Positions 1 to 8,280 are shown, numbered from the stretch's first letter. The stretch is 64,000 bases of DNA from DASUPK01 sp963782345 (GCA_963782345.1 CAWAJF010000001.1:1-64000), one strand, 5' to 3'. The notes: a model not told the origin generated them from the letters alone. Program-made: numbers and translations.

Positions 1-182
1 CAGGCCGCTAAGACGCCGACGACGTTCGACGACGAACGACGACGGAGGGCGACGAATCCCACTCCCCATGCGGGATTGTGGCCACTCGAACCGCATGGGC
101 AAGCGGACTCGATCAACCCCCAAGTGCCGACGTAGTGGCGATGTACTGGCGATGAATCACAACCGACGAGGAGGACTGACCG
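1..182. other. Left-edge stretch without a recognised gene
   Basis: No supported gene is seen. The first 60 bases are rich in GACGACG-like short repeats. Positions 131-143 carry a 13-base word that recurs exactly at 1978-1990, at the 3' end of the integrase remnant. This suggests that a second fragment of an integrase 3' end may lie here. Confidence 0.5.
131..143 (+). repeat. 13-bp direct repeat, left copy
   Basis: CGTAGTGGCGATG occurs here and at 1978-1990. In the right copy it encodes the integrase tail (RSGDE). The left copy can be read as a similar tail, so it may be a leftover of a related integrase 3' end. Confidence 0.4.
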
Positions 183-470
183 ATGACCCGTGACGAGTTG
201 ACCGACCGCATCCTCGACCTGTTCCCGCAGCTCGCCGAGGTCGAGCCGTGGGATTGGGCCGAAACCGAGGAGGACGAGCCGGTCGTGCTGATCGAGAGGC
301 ACGCGAGCTTCACCGGCCTCGACGGCCGGGCCGTCGACTTGACCTCGCCGATCCCGAACAGCGGCAAGATCGGCGTCTGGCGGATCAAGCCGGACGGCCA
401 CTACGAGTTGAAGGGGCTGATGGACGACCCGGTCGTCACGCCGGCGGCCGAGCAGGCGAAGCGCAACTGA
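183..470 (+). CDS. Small hypothetical protein
   Basis: This encodes 95 residues that I do not recognise. The protein is acidic, with an alternating charged N-terminus and a central region rich in Gly and Val, and it shows no signal peptide or membrane segment. The ATG follows a good Shine-Dalgarno sequence (GAGGAGG) at a usual distance, which is the main support for a real gene. It lies in the island-like stretch that ends at the tRNA-Asp gene and is followed by 130 bases with nothing recognisable. No function is proposed; it may be cargo of the decayed element. Confidence 0.55.
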   Translation: MTRDELTDRILDLFPQLAEVEPWDWAETEEDEPVVLIERHASFTGLDGRAVDLTSPIPNSGKIGVWRIKPDGHYELKGLMDDPVVTPAAEQAKRN

Positions 471-600
471 GGCCAACCAACCGCCGGCCTTCGAGCCGCC
501 GACTACGACAGATGCCGGCGCTCGTTTTCCAACTGGCGATTGCGACGGAGGGCTCGCTTTTGGGACGCCTCAGGGTTGGGGGGGGATACCTTGCGGCAGC

Positions 601-1451
601 ATGACGCGGTACGAAAAGCTGCACTGGGTCGTGTGGCACCCCCACCAGGGGCTTTGGAACTGGCGACTAGTGCACGGCCTGAAGCTGATCCCGCTGCTCG
701 GGAGGCCGGCGGCGCGGCTGGTCGTGGCCGCCGACTCGGCACTGCTCGCCGCTCGGGTCCTGCTCCGGCGCCTCCGCACGAGCGGCCCGGCTGCGTTGCT
801 TCGGCGGCCGCGACTGCCCGAGCGGGTGCTCTACATCGACGCCGGCACCCATCGGGAGGCACTCCAGGTGCGGCTGATGAGCGAGTGGTACCGCGACCGG
901 ACCGAGCTGCGGATCTTGGCCTACGAGGCGAGCCCCGACTACTACGCCTCCGCAGCGGCCGCGCTAGGCGACCTGCCGAACGTCGAGCTCCGGCAGGAGG
1001 CGCTCGTCGGGCCGCGGACTACACCGAGCCGACAGTGCGGCTGTTTAAGTCAGGCGGCGACGGGAAGGCCGACTCGCTATTCGGGGAGCGGTTCGCGAAG
1101 GGCCATGTTGGGTACGACGACGTCCCCGCCGTCCGGCTCTCGGATGCGTTGGAGAAGTACGCAGCCCCGGGTGAGCCGGTGCTGCTGCGGATGAACATCG
1201 AAGGCGCCGAGCTGTACGTCATCGACGACCTAGTCGCCGCCGATGCGGTTGACCGGGTGGCGGGCTACTTCGGGATGTGGGACGACCTGTCGAAGATCGA
1301 CCCAAGCCGGGACGCCGGATTCCGATCGACCATGCGGCAGGCGGGAATCCGGCCGGTTACGTTCAACGACCGCGACCTAGGGCACCCGCTGCGGGTGTGG
1401 GCCATCCGGTACGACCTCGACACGGCGATGAGTGCGTGGGTCGGGACGTAA
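601..1451 (+). pseudogene. FkbM-family methyltransferase, frameshifted
   Basis: The first part (601 to about 1011) reads in one frame. The rest (about 1011 to the stop at 1449-1451) reads in another and contains MNIEGAELYVIDDL, the FkbM-type SAM-methyltransferase motif (usually KIDVEGAE). Adding one G to the GGG run at 1009-1011 joins both halves into a continuous protein of about 283 residues. The break therefore looks like a single-base loss in a G run, either real or a sequencing error. FkbM enzymes O-methylate sugars or polyketide-like acceptors; here the N-terminus has a hydrophobic stretch. The gene sits between a small orphan and an integrase remnant next to a tRNA, consistent with island cargo. 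Confidence 0.7.
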
Positions 1452-1529
1452 GGACGGAGGGCGAGGTCTGCTGCTGGTTCTGCGGCCGCCGGCCCGCCGC
1501 TGCGGATCGAGCTGGAGCACTTCCGGATC

Positions 1530-2013
1530 CCCGCTCGAACGGCGCGACCTCGATCGCTCAGGGCCGGCGGTGCTCGTGCAGCGGCGCTTCGCAGATGGCG
1601 TGCTGACGCCGTACCCGAAGACCATCGGCTCGCGTCGGCGCGTCCCGCTCACCGCCCGTGCGCTCGGTGCCCTCGATCGACTGCCGCCCCGGCTCGACAC
1701 GAAGCTGGTCTTCCCTGCCGCCCGCGGCGGTTACATCGGCCTCGACGGGTGGCGGACTCACCACCGGTATCCGGCGCTCGAAGCTGCCGGGATCAGGCAG
1801 CGCGGCCCCTACCAGCTCCGGCACAGCTTCGCCACCGAGGCGCTCGCCGCCGGCATCTCGATCTTCGAGCTGGCCCGCGTGATGGGCACCAGCGTGAAGA
1901 TGATCGACCGCACCTATGGGCACCTGGCCCGCGACTCCGAGCAGGCGATCCGTGCCCGGCTCGACGCGAGGGACCGGCGTAGTGGCGATGAAATGGCGAC
2001 GGGTCCCGAATGA
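1530..2013 (+). pseudogene. Tyrosine recombinase (phage-type integrase), 5'-truncated
   Basis: The reading frame shows the C-terminal catalytic part of a phage-type tyrosine integrase. It has PKTIGSRRRVPL, then YQLRHSFATEAL (box II, with the usual HxxR His replaced by Tyr), then MGTSVKMIDRTYGHL with the catalytic Tyr. The N-terminal core-binding domain and the first catalytic Arg region (TGLRxxE) are missing, and the recognisable homology begins near 1530 just after the FkbM stop. The gene ends 53 bases from the 3' end of the tRNA-Asp gene, the classic position of an integrase beside its attachment site. It is probably inactive. An intact frame continues upstream but is not integrase-like. 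Confidence 0.8.
1978..1990 (+). repeat. 13-bp direct repeat, right copy
   Basis: This is an exact copy of the word at 131-143, inside the 3' end of the integrase remnant. Sequence similarity falls off after a few more bases (TGGCGA is shared again). Confidence 0.4.
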
Positions 2014-2065
2014 GCGACCGACGCGAGCGGCAGGATTACAGCGTGGCTGCAGGCACTTCCAGGAA

Positions 2066-2139
<74 letters not shown>

Positions 2140-2147
2140 GAGGGCGT

Positions 2148-2169
2148 GCGGCGGACGGAAGTCCGCCGC
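2148..2169. terminator. Perfect 9-bp hairpin between cold-shock gene and tRNA-Asp
   Basis: The arms GCGGCGGAC and GTCCGCCGC enclose a GGAA loop. It lies downstream of the minus-strand cold-shock gene and before tRNA-Asp. No T-run follows on either strand, so terminator function is uncertain. Confidence 0.4.
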
Positions 2170-2171
2170 TA

Positions 2172-2202
2172 GATTCGGCGGCGGCTTTGTGGCCGCCGTT
2201 GG
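2172..2202 (+). repeat. Palindromic element copy 1 (type A)
   Basis: It begins GATTCGGCGGCGG, has a CGGCGGC/GCCGCCG stem around GGCTTTGTG and ends GTTGG. It sits 8 bases beyond the stop of the minus-strand cold-shock gene. Confidence 0.75.
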
Positions 2203-2209
2203 TTGCAGG

Positions 2210-2419
2210 CTAGCCGCTCACCACCGAAACGTTGGTGGCCACCGGGCCCTTGGGGCCCTCCTCGGACTCGTAGCTGACCCGCGCGCCGTCGTCGAGGGAG
2301 CGGTAGCCGTCCCCGTCGATGCTCGAGAAGTGGACGAAGAGGTCCTTGCCGCCGTCCTCCGGCGTGATGAAGCCGTACCCCTTCTCGTTGCTGAACCACT
2401 TGACGGTTCCTTCTGCCAT
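2210..2419 (-). CDS. csp: Cold-shock protein
   Basis: The 69-residue protein is a single cold-shock (OB-fold) domain. It carries both RNA-binding motifs, KGYGFI (RNP1) and LFVHFSSI (RNP2), and starts MAEGTVKWF. Proteins of this family bind single-stranded RNA and DNA and act as RNA chaperones. The ATG follows GAGGAGG, and the approximately 65-110 base leader up to the divergent FAH gene could hold a structured cold-shock 5' UTR. It is transcribed alone, away from the FAH-family gene, with a palindrome (2488-2503) between the two starts. Confidence 0.95.
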   Translation of the reverse strand: MAEGTVKWFSNEKGYGFITPEDGGKDLFVHFSSIDGDGYRSLDDGARVSYESEEGPKGPVATNVSVVSG

Positions 2420-2487
2420 TCGTGCCTCCTCGCACACATGCCGCTTGTTTCCGGGGATTGACCCCCTCCGATGGCGCGAGAACCTAA

Positions 2488-2503
2488 CGAACGCGCCCGT
2501 TCG
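2488..2503. promoter_or_regulatory. Palindrome in the csp/FAH divergent promoter region
   Basis: CGAACG-CGCC-CGTTCG is a perfect inverted repeat with 6-base arms. It resembles a LexA box but has the wrong spacing (six bases between CGAAC and GTTCG instead of four), so I do not call it one. It could be an operator for either gene. Confidence 0.35.
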
Positions 2504-2520
2504 ATGCCGGGGAGACGGGT

Positions 2521-2526
2521 TAGGGT
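2521..2526 (+). promoter_or_regulatory. -10 hexamer of a leaderless FAH mRNA
   Basis: TAGGGT ends 7 nt before the ATG at 2534 and no Shine-Dalgarno sequence is present, so transcription would begin at or next to the start codon. Confidence 0.5.
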
Positions 2527-2533
2527 GGCGGCG

Positions 2534-3373
2534 ATGCGACTGGTGAGCTATCGAAGCGGGGACGAGGCACGCGCCGGAGTGGAGGCCTCGAACGGCCTGC
2601 TCGATGCGGCTCAGCTGCTCGGCGACGCCGCCGTGAGCGTCAAGGAGCTGATCGCCGCAGGACGGGTCGCCGAGCTGGACGAGCGCGTTGGGGAGACCGA
2701 TGCCGACCCGGTCGCCGACCCGGAGCTGCTGCCGCCCCTCCCCGATCCCGACAAGATCGTCTGCATCGGCCTCAACTACCGCTCCCACGCGGCGGAGGCG
2801 GGGATCGACCCTCCCGAGCATCCGACCTTCTTCGCCAAGTTCCGCAATGCCCTGGCTCCCCCCGGCGCAGCGGTGGCTCTGCCGGCGGCGAGCGAGAAGG
2901 TCGACTACGAGGCGGAGGTCGCCTTCGTGATCGGCCGCCGCTGCAAGGACGTGGAGCCCGATCAGGCCCTGGACGCGATCGCCGGCTACACGCTCCTCAA
3001 CGACCTCTCCGCTCGCGACCTCCAGTTCGCGACGCCGCAGTGGATGCCCGGCAAGGTCTTCGACGGCTCGGCGCCCTGCGGCCCCGCCCTCGTCACCCCC
3101 GACGAGGCGGGCGCACCCGACTCCATCTCATTCACCCTCGACCTGAACGGCGAGCGCATGCAGGACGCTTCGACCTCGGACCTGATCTTCTCCGTCGCCG
3201 AGCTGGTTGCGAGGCTGTCGCGCTGGATGACCCTGGAGCCCGGGGACATCGTCTCGACCGGCACCCCCTCCGGCGTGGGCAGCGTTCGCGAGCCTCGCAT
3301 CTGGCTGAAGCCCGGTGACGAGATCGTGATCTCCTCGCCGACCCTGGGCGAGCTGCGCACTCCGATCGCCTGA
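2534..3373 (+). CDS. Fumarylacetoacetate hydrolase (FAH) family protein
   Basis: The protein has 279 residues. After a short N-terminal region, the catalytic FAH fold starts with KIVCIGLNYRSH (from about residue 73). It continues with DYEAEVAFVIG, LLNDLSARDLQ (family signature with metal ligands) and the C-terminal GDIVSTGTPSGVG. Members cleave or decarboxylate beta-dicarbonyl acids such as acylpyruvates, oxaloacetate or homoprotocatechuate-pathway intermediates using Mg2+. The exact substrate cannot be read from the sequence and no degradation genes lie next to it. The start is the ATG seven bases after a TAGGGT hexamer; an upstream in-frame extension would overlap the promoter. Confidence 0.85.
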   Translation: MRLVSYRSGDEARAGVEASNGLLDAAQLLGDAAVSVKELIAAGRVAELDERVGETDADPVADPELLPPLPDPDKIVCIGLNYRSHAAEAGIDPPEHPTFFAKFRNALAPPGAAVALPAASEKVDYEAEVAFVIGRRCKDVEPDQALDAIAGYTLLNDLSARDLQFATPQWMPGKVFDGSAPCGPALVTPDEAGAPDSISFTLDLNGERMQDASTSDLIFSVAELVARLSRWMTLEPGDIVSTGTPSGVGSVREPRIWLKPGDEIVISSPTLGELRTPIA

Positions 3374-3383
3374 CGACGAATAG

Positions 3384-3770
3384 CTAGCTCGAACGCTCCT
3401 CCACCAACTGCTCGATGCTGCGGTAGACACCGGGCGCGTCCTTCTTCAGCCGCTTCACCTCGAAGTGCCCGAGGCTGATCAGCCGCAGGCGCGAGGTGGC
3501 GGTGACGGTGGCGCTGCGCATCGAGTCGTCGAGCATCCCGGCCTCGCCGAAGACGTCTCCCTGCCCGAGGTCTGCGACGTGCTCGCCGTCCCGGGTGACC
3601 TCGGCGGTCCCCTCCTCGATCGCGAGCAGCTCGCGCGAGAAGCCGCCCTCCTCGAGGACGACCTCGCCCTCCGGGACCTCCTTGGACTGCGCGAACGCGG
3701 CGACCTGCTTCAGGTCCTCGTCGGAGGCGTCCGAGAAGAGCGGGATGCGCTTCAGCTGTGTCGAATCCAC
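3384..3770 (-). CDS. Cyclic nucleotide-binding domain protein (no effector domain)
   Basis: The 128-residue protein is a single CRP/cNMP-binding beta-roll. It starts DSTQLKRIPLFSDASDEDL, then has VLEEGGFSRELLAIEEG and the phosphate-binding-cassette region GDVFGEAGMLDDSMRSATV. There is no DNA-binding helix-turn-helix. Such stand-alone domains are thought to bind cAMP or cGMP, or to act as sensory partners. I choose the GTG at 3770 because AGGAAAGG lies 7 bases upstream. A longer frame runs back to 3824, but its first residues would come only from the palindromic element at 3786-3814. The gene converges on the FAH gene with an 11-base gap. Confidence 0.75.
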   Translation of the reverse strand: MDSTQLKRIPLFSDASDEDLKQVAAFAQSKEVPEGEVVLEEGGFSRELLAIEEGTAEVTRDGEHVADLGQGDVFGEAGMLDDSMRSATVTATSRLRLISLGHFEVKRLKKDAPGVYRSIEQLVEERSS

Positions 3771-3785
3771 AAACGGGCCTTTCCT

Positions 3786-3814
3786 GATTCGGCGGCGGTG
3801 TTTGCGGCCGCCGA
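3786..3814 (+). repeat. Palindromic element copy 2 (type A)
   Basis: It begins GATTCGGCGGCGG and has 7-bp arms CGGCGGC/GCCGCCG around GGTGTTTGCG. It lies directly upstream of the ribosome-binding site of the minus-strand cNMP-binding gene, within its leader or promoter. Confidence 0.8.
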
Positions 3815-3891
3815 GTGTCATCAACGTATCCGAAAGGACCTGGGGTTAGAGTGCGGCATCCACCACAGACCTCGGGGAGAGGAGAGTCCAG

Positions 3892-4266
3892 ATGGGATTG
3901 ATGGACAACATCAAGAAGGCCCAGGAGATGGCCCAGCAGGCGGCGCAGCAGGGGGGAGCCGGCCAGATGAATCCGTCCGCCGGCGACGTCGAATACGCCA
4001 ACCTGGCGATGAAGCTGAATCAGAACGGCCTGCCCGGCACGGCCACGATCAACTCGATCACGGAGTCCGGTGAGGGCTCTGATCCGGTCAACAAGGCCTA
4101 CGACATCGGCGTCAGCGTCGCGCTCGAGAACGGCGAGGGCTACGACACGACGATCCACCAGTACCTGACGGAGGACGCCGTCAACGCCTACCAGCCCGGC
4201 GGCAAGTTCCAGGTCAAAGCCGACCCGGACGACACCAGCAAGGTCATGCTCTACGGCCAGGCGTAG
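3892..4266 (+). CDS. Hypothetical protein, 124 residues
   Basis: I do not recognise a family. The N-terminus is a Gln/Ala-rich amphipathic helix (MGLMDNIKKAQEMAQQAAQQ) followed by a Gly-rich linker. The remainder is a probable beta-domain that repeats a pattern of alternating polar and hydrophobic residues (TATINSITESGEGSDP, YDIGVSVALENGEGY). There is no signal peptide or membrane span, so it is probably cytoplasmic. The ATG follows GGAGAGGAGAG. The stop codon TAG is itself the first bases of palindromic element copy 3. The upstream region (3815-3891) is divergent from the cNMP-binding gene. Confidence 0.75.
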   Translation: MGLMDNIKKAQEMAQQAAQQGGAGQMNPSAGDVEYANLAMKLNQNGLPGTATINSITESGEGSDPVNKAYDIGVSVALENGEGYDTTIHQYLTEDAVNAYQPGGKFQVKADPDDTSKVMLYGQA

Positions 4267-4301
4267 ATCCGGCGGCGGTGTTTGTGGCCGCCGTTTGATG
4301 G
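4266..4301 (+). repeat. Palindromic element copy 3 (type A)
   Basis: It starts at the stop codon of the preceding gene (TAGATCCGGCGGCGG). The stem is CGGCGGC/GCCGCCG around GGTGTTTGTG, and it ends CCGTTTGATGGC, the most complete right end of type A. Confidence 0.85.
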
Positions 4302-4361
4302 CTGCGCACCCAATAATCGTTGCAGGGGCCCCGCTCGCCTGCCGATAGGGAGAATGGCTAT

Positions 4362-5972
4362 ATGCCCCTGCCCGCATCCATCACCGACTTCTTCTTCGAG
4401 TGGTACCCGGTCTTCGGCGTGTTCTTTTCCGCCGGGATCCTGATCGTCTTCGTCATCCTGCTGCGGAGCACGATGGGCACGACTCGCCCGGAGACGGTGA
4501 AGGCGAGCAAGACCGAGCGCGTGCTCTGGGATGAGGTGCAGGGAGTCGACGCCGCCAAGGCGGAGCTGGTGGACGTGGCTGAGTGGCTCAAGGACCCGAA
4601 GCGGTTCGAGGCGCTCGGGGCGCGGGCGCCGCGCGGGGTGCTGCTCTACGGTCCTCCCGGGACCGGGAAGACGATGCTCGCGCGGGCGGTCGCCGCCCAC
4701 GCGGGAGTCGACTTCTTCGCCGCCTCCGGCTCCAGCTTCGTGGAGATGTTCGTCGGGCGCGGCGCCGCCCGGATCCGCCGACTATTCAAGGAGGCGCGGC
4801 GCGCGGGGCGCGCCGTGGTCTTCATCGACGAGCTCGACGCCGTCGGCGGCCATCGCGGCTCCGGCGCCGGCGACGGCGGGACCTCGGAGCGCGAGCAGGC
4901 TCTCAACCAGCTGCTGGTCGAGCTCGACGGCTTCGAACGCGATCCCGGCACGGTGATCGTCCTCGCCGCGTCGAACCAGATCGACAAGCTCGACAAGGCT
5001 CTGCTGCGGCCGGGGCGCTTCGACCGACAGGTTCTCGTGGCGCCCCCGGACCGGGATGGCCGCGAGGCGATTCTCCGCTCACATGCCCGCGCCAAGACCC
5101 TCTCGGACAAGGTCGACCTGGTCGACGTCGCTCGCAAGACGACCGGCCTGACCGGCGCCCAGCTCGCCAATGCGCTCAACGAGGCGGCGATCATCGCCGG
5201 CCGCGCCGGCCGGATGGCGATCGCGCGCGAGGACCTCGACGAGGCGCTGTTGCGGCAGTCCGTCGGCTCCCAGCAGTCGCGCCGTCTGACCGAGACGGAG
5301 CGCAGGATCGTCGCCTACCACGAGGCCGGGCACGCCCTCTGCCGCCGCCTCTGCGGCCTCGATCCGCCGGAGATCCTCAGCATCGTTCCCCGCGGGCCCG
5401 CCCTCGGCTTCGTGGCCCACTCTCCCAGCGAGGACCGCTACCTGCGCTCCCGTAAGCAGCTGATGGACGAGATCGTGATCCTGCTGGGTGGCCGGGCGGC
5501 CGAGGAGGAGGTCTTCGACGAAGCCTACTCCGGGGCCGCGGACGACCTGGCGCGGGTCCAGAAGATCTGCGTCCAGATGGTCACCGAGTTCGGCATGACG
5601 CTATCGCACGGGCCACCCGACAGCGCGCCGCTGGCCCAGCCGACGGGCGACTACGCGCTGTCCGACCGGACTCGGCGCGACGTCGACGAGAACGCCCAGG
5701 AACTCGCGCACATGGGCTACGCGCGGGCTCGGCAGCTGATCAAGGTGAACCGCCGCTGCCTGGAGGACCTCGCCAGCAACGCGCTGGAGCGCGAGACGCT
5801 CACCCGGGAGGACCTCGACGAGATCTTCGAGGCGCATGAGCTGCGCCGCTCCCTGCTGCCCGAGGACGAGCCCTCCGAGGCGCGGAGGCTGATCGCGAGG
5901 GACCGGACCCGCTCGACCGGGGCCCTGATGCCGCAGCACGCCAAGCCCGACGATCCCGACAGGCCCAAGTAG
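4362..5972 (+). CDS. ftsH: FtsH-like ATP-dependent zinc metalloprotease
   Basis: The 536-residue protein has one N-terminal membrane segment (about residues 15-36), an AAA ATPase module and a peptidase M41 domain. The ATPase module has Walker A GPPGTGKT near 97, pore motif FVG, Walker B VVFIDELD and arginine-finger region RPGRFDR. The peptidase domain has HEAGH near 320 and the third zinc ligand Asp in AADDLARV. FtsH degrades membrane and short-lived cytosolic proteins. Typical FtsH has two membrane helices around a periplasmic domain and about 610-650 residues. Here the second helix and periplasmic domain are absent, so this may be a secondary FtsH paralogue. The ATG was chosen because GGGAGA precedes it and the N-terminal hydrophobic helix follows at once. 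Confidence 0.85.
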   Translation: MPLPASITDFFFEWYPVFGVFFSAGILIVFVILLRSTMGTTRPETVKASKTERVLWDEVQGVDAAKAELVDVAEWLKDPKRFEALGARAPRGVLLYGPPGTGKTMLARAVAAHAGVDFFAASGSSFVEMFVGRGAARIRRLFKEARRAGRAVVFIDELDAVGGHRGSGAGDGGTSEREQALNQLLVELDGFERDPGTVIVLAASNQIDKLDKALLRPGRFDRQVLVAPPDRDGREAILRSHARAKTLSDKVDLVDVARKTTGLTGAQLANALNEAAIIAGRAGRMAIAREDLDEALLRQSVGSQQSRRLTETERRIVAYHEAGHALCRRLCGLDPPEILSIVPRGPALGFVAHSPSEDRYLRSRKQLMDEIVILLGGRAAEEEVFDEAYSGAADDLARVQKICVQMVTEFGMTLSHGPPDSAPLAQPTGDYALSDRTRRDVDENAQELAHMGYARARQLIKVNRRCLEDLASNALERETLTREDLDEIFEAHELRRSLLPEDEPSEARRLIARDRTRSTGALMPQHAKPDDPDRPK

Positions 5973-6058
5973 CGACCCCTCAGCCGGGGTTCCGAGCGTG
6001 CCGGCCGGGCACTCTCTACCGCAGACCGGCCGATCCGCTGCTTCTAGAGCCGCGCACT

Positions 6059-6097
6059 GGCCCGCTGCCGCTGAGAGAAGCCGCGCGGCAGCGGGCC
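6059..6097. terminator. 12-bp GC-rich hairpin between convergent genes
   Basis: The arms GGCCCGCTGCCG (6059-6070) and CGGCAGCGGGCC (6086-6097) pair perfectly. They lie between the plus-strand ftsH-like gene and the minus-strand small membrane protein, the expected place for a bidirectional terminator. There is no T-run. Confidence 0.5.
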
Positions 6098-6134
6098 CGT
6101 GCGTGACGCCGGCTCCAAGTGCGCGCTGAGGTGC

Positions 6135-6278
6135 TCAGATGGTGCTGCGTGCACCGCCACGTCCCATGAAGAAGATCAGGAGCGCGACGATCGCCAGCAC
6201 AAACAGCACGGGGTGGATGATCACCCCGCCCGCGATGGCGATGATCAGCAGAACGACGCCTGCGATTAACCACAACAT
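6135..6278 (-). CDS. Small hydrophobic membrane protein (47 residues)
   Basis: The reading frame encodes MLWLIAGVVLLIIAIAGGV, a short IHP turn, a second hydrophobic span and a GRGGARSTI tail, giving two probable transmembrane helices. The ATG at 6278 is preceded by AAGGAGGG with 7-base spacing; another ATG two codons upstream overlaps this site and is less likely. Tiny two-helix proteins of this kind are common in actinobacteria and have no assigned role that I can name. It lies between the ftsH-like gene and tRNA-Val, transcribed towards ftsH. Confidence 0.75.
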   Translation of the reverse strand: MLWLIAGVVLLIIAIAGGVIIHPVLFVLAIVALLIFFMGRGGARSTI

Positions 6279-6386
6279 GAGCATTCCCTCCTTCCTTGGC
6301 CTGACTGCTCGGCGCTCTCATACCCGCACCGGGTGCGGCCAATCCAACTGGCCGCTCGGCCAGTTGCGTGAAGGGATGATTGATGA

Positions 6387-6459
6387 TGGGCGGTGCCGGG
6401 CTCGAACCAGCGACCTCCTCGGTGTAAACGAGGCGCTCTCCCAACTGAGCTAACCGCCC
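6387..6459 (-). tRNA. tRNA-Val (anticodon TAC)
   Basis: The reverse strand gives acceptor GGGCGGT paired with ACCGCCC, D-arm AGCTCAGTTGGGAGAGC, anticodon loop TTTACAC (TAC) and T-loop TTCGAGC. The discriminator is A and CCA is not encoded. Confidence 0.95.
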
Positions 6460-6503
6460 TTTCCCTCCCGATTATGACCGGCGCGAGGGCCGGCGGGCGG
6501 TGG

Positions 6504-6509
6504 TAGCGT
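6504..6509 (+). promoter_or_regulatory. -10 hexamer of a leaderless hydrolase mRNA
   Basis: TAGCGT ends 8 nt before the ATG at 6518; no ribosome-binding site is present. Confidence 0.4.
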
Positions 6510-6517
6510 CGCGGTCC

Positions 6518-8269
6518 ATGTGGAGGCGAGTCCTTGGGGGGCTGCCCGTAGCCGCGGTCGTCGCGGGCGCCCTCGCCTGCGCGCCGGCCGCCGGCGCGAA
6601 GGACGTGACGATCACCTCCTTCGACGGGACCGAGATCGCCGCGCACTGGTTCGTGGGCAACGGGGTGAATGCCGGCGACCGCGCGCCGACGATCCTCGAG
6701 GGACCGGGCTGGAGCTCCGGCGGGGACACCAACAGCGGGGGCGGCGCCGGCGCCGGCGCGATCTTCGGTGTCCCCGGCATCAGCACCTTCGTCAGCCACG
6801 GGTACAACGTCCTCACCTGGGACCCGCGCGGGTTCGGCCAATCCGGCGGCACGGTGGAGATCGACGATCCGCGCTACGAGGGCCGCGATGTCCAGGCGCT
6901 GATCGACTGGGTCGCGAAGCAGCCCGAGGCCCAGCTCGACAAGAGCTGCTCCAAGACGAAGCGGCGAGCGAAGCACCGCAAGCGGCGCTCGAAGCGCCAG
7001 GTCACCTGCGCGACCACCCCCGACGACCCGACCCTCGGCATGGCCGGAGCGAGCTACGGAGGCGGAATCCAGCTCGTCACGGCGGCACTGGACAGGCGGA
7101 TCGACGCGATCGCTCCGACGATCGCCTGGCACTCCCTGCTCACCAGCCTGTTCCCGGAGCGCAACATCAAGCTCGGCTGGGGGTCGCTGCTGATCGCCCT
7201 GGGCGTGGAGGGGTCGCTGCCGGGCGGCCTCAACGACCCGGCGACGGCGGCCGGCCGCCAGGACCCGCACTTCTATTCCATCCTCACCAACGGGCTCGCG
7301 ACCGGAACGACCACGCAGGACGACCTGGACTGGATGGCCGCTCACGGGCCGGGCGATCTCGTCGAGAAGATCCACGTCCCCACGCTGCTCATGCAGGGGA
7401 CGGTCGACACGCTGTTCCCGCTCGATGAGGCGGTCACGAACTTCGACGCCATCGGGGACAACGCGCTGAGGACGGCGGCGATCAAGGCCAAGCGGAAGAA
7501 GGGCAAGCGCCACCGTCGCGCGGCATCCGCGGTCCAGGACGTCCCCGTGAAGATGATCTGGTTCTGCGGCGGGCACGGCGCCTGCCTGACCGGCGCGGGC
7601 CCGGGCTCCGGCTACCTCGACGAGCGCCAGCTGGCCTGGTTCGACCGCTACCTGCGCGGCAGGCGGGACACGGACACCGGGCCGAAGTTCGCCTGGATCG
7701 CCGACGACGCCCAACTCCGCAGCAGCGGCGCCTATCCGCTCAAGCCCGCGGGGCAGCTGAGCGCCTCAGGCTCCGGCACTCTGCCGATCGTCCCGGGCCA
7801 GGGCAGCGGGGGGCTGATCTTCGCCACCCCGGCCGTCAACGCGGTCAACCTGCCGATCCCTGGCCCGGCCTCCGATGCCAACGTCGTGGGGGCCCCGCAC
7901 CTCGACCTCACCTACCGGGGAACCGCGCTTCCCCAGAGCACCTGGATCTACGCTCAGTTCGTCAACCCGCGCAATGGGACGGTTCTCGGCAACCTCGCGA
8001 CGCCGATCCCGCTGACCCTCGACGGTCAGCGGCATTCGATCTCCCGCGATCTCGAGATGGTCGCGGGTCGCGCACCCGCCGGCGGCGGCTACACGCTGCA
8101 GCTCACCGCCTCGTCGTCGCTCTACGACATCCAGCGCTCAGCGGGCGCGGTCACCTTCAACGGGATCAACGTGACGATGCCGCTCGGGGACCCGGCGACG
8201 GCGTCCCCGGCGGTCAAGGCGAAGCACAGGGGTCACCGGAAGAAGCGCGGCAAGCGAAAGCGCCGCTGA
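6518..8269 (+). CDS. Secreted X-Pro dipeptidyl-peptidase (S15)/CocE-like alpha/beta hydrolase
   Basis: The 583-residue protein has a Sec signal peptide (MWRRVLGG... cleaved near PAAGA/KD). An alpha/beta hydrolase core follows, with nucleophile GASYGG (Ser near 179), acid VDTLFPLD (near 295) and catalytic His in CGGHGAC (near 350). The C-terminal half is a beta-sandwich like the S15/CocE jelly-roll domain. The family hydrolyses esters or N-terminal X-Pro peptides; the substrate here is unknown. There are three clusters of basic residues: an insert between two cysteines (C...KRRAKHRKRRSKR...C), KAKRKKGKRHRR, and a C-terminal tail of Lys and Arg. These may bind cell-wall polymers. The start is the ATG eight bases after TAGCGT. 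Confidence 0.8.
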   Translation: MWRRVLGGLPVAAVVAGALACAPAAGAKDVTITSFDGTEIAAHWFVGNGVNAGDRAPTILEGPGWSSGGDTNSGGGAGAGAIFGVPGISTFVSHGYNVLTWDPRGFGQSGGTVEIDDPRYEGRDVQALIDWVAKQPEAQLDKSCSKTKRRAKHRKRRSKRQVTCATTPDDPTLGMAGASYGGGIQLVTAALDRRIDAIAPTIAWHSLLTSLFPERNIKLGWGSLLIALGVEGSLPGGLNDPATAAGRQDPHFYSILTNGLATGTTTQDDLDWMAAHGPGDLVEKIHVPTLLMQGTVDTLFPLDEAVTNFDAIGDNALRTAAIKAKRKKGKRHRRAASAVQDVPVKMIWFCGGHGACLTGAGPGSGYLDERQLAWFDRYLRGRRDTDTGPKFAWIADDAQLRSSGAYPLKPAGQLSASGSGTLPIVPGQGSGGLIFATPAVNAVNLPIPGPASDANVVGAPHLDLTYRGTALPQSTWIYAQFVNPRNGTVLGNLATPIPLTLDGQRHSISRDLEMVAGRAPAGGGYTLQLTASSSLYDIQRSAGAVTFNGINVTMPLGDPATASPAVKAKHRGHRKKRGKRKRR

Positions 8270-8280
8270 TCGCGGGGTCG

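Noticed and set aside
2488..2503. LexA box between csp and the FAH gene
   Set aside because: The half-sites CGAAC and GTTCG are six bases apart instead of four, so it does not match.
3771..3824. Longer N-terminus of the cNMP-binding protein
   Set aside because: The extra residues are only the translation of the palindromic element, and a good ribosome-binding site fits the GTG at 3770.
6016..6444. Minus-strand frame overlapping the small membrane protein and tRNA-Val
   Set aside because: Its N-terminus comes from the tRNA; the real gene in this place is the 47-residue two-helix protein in another frame.
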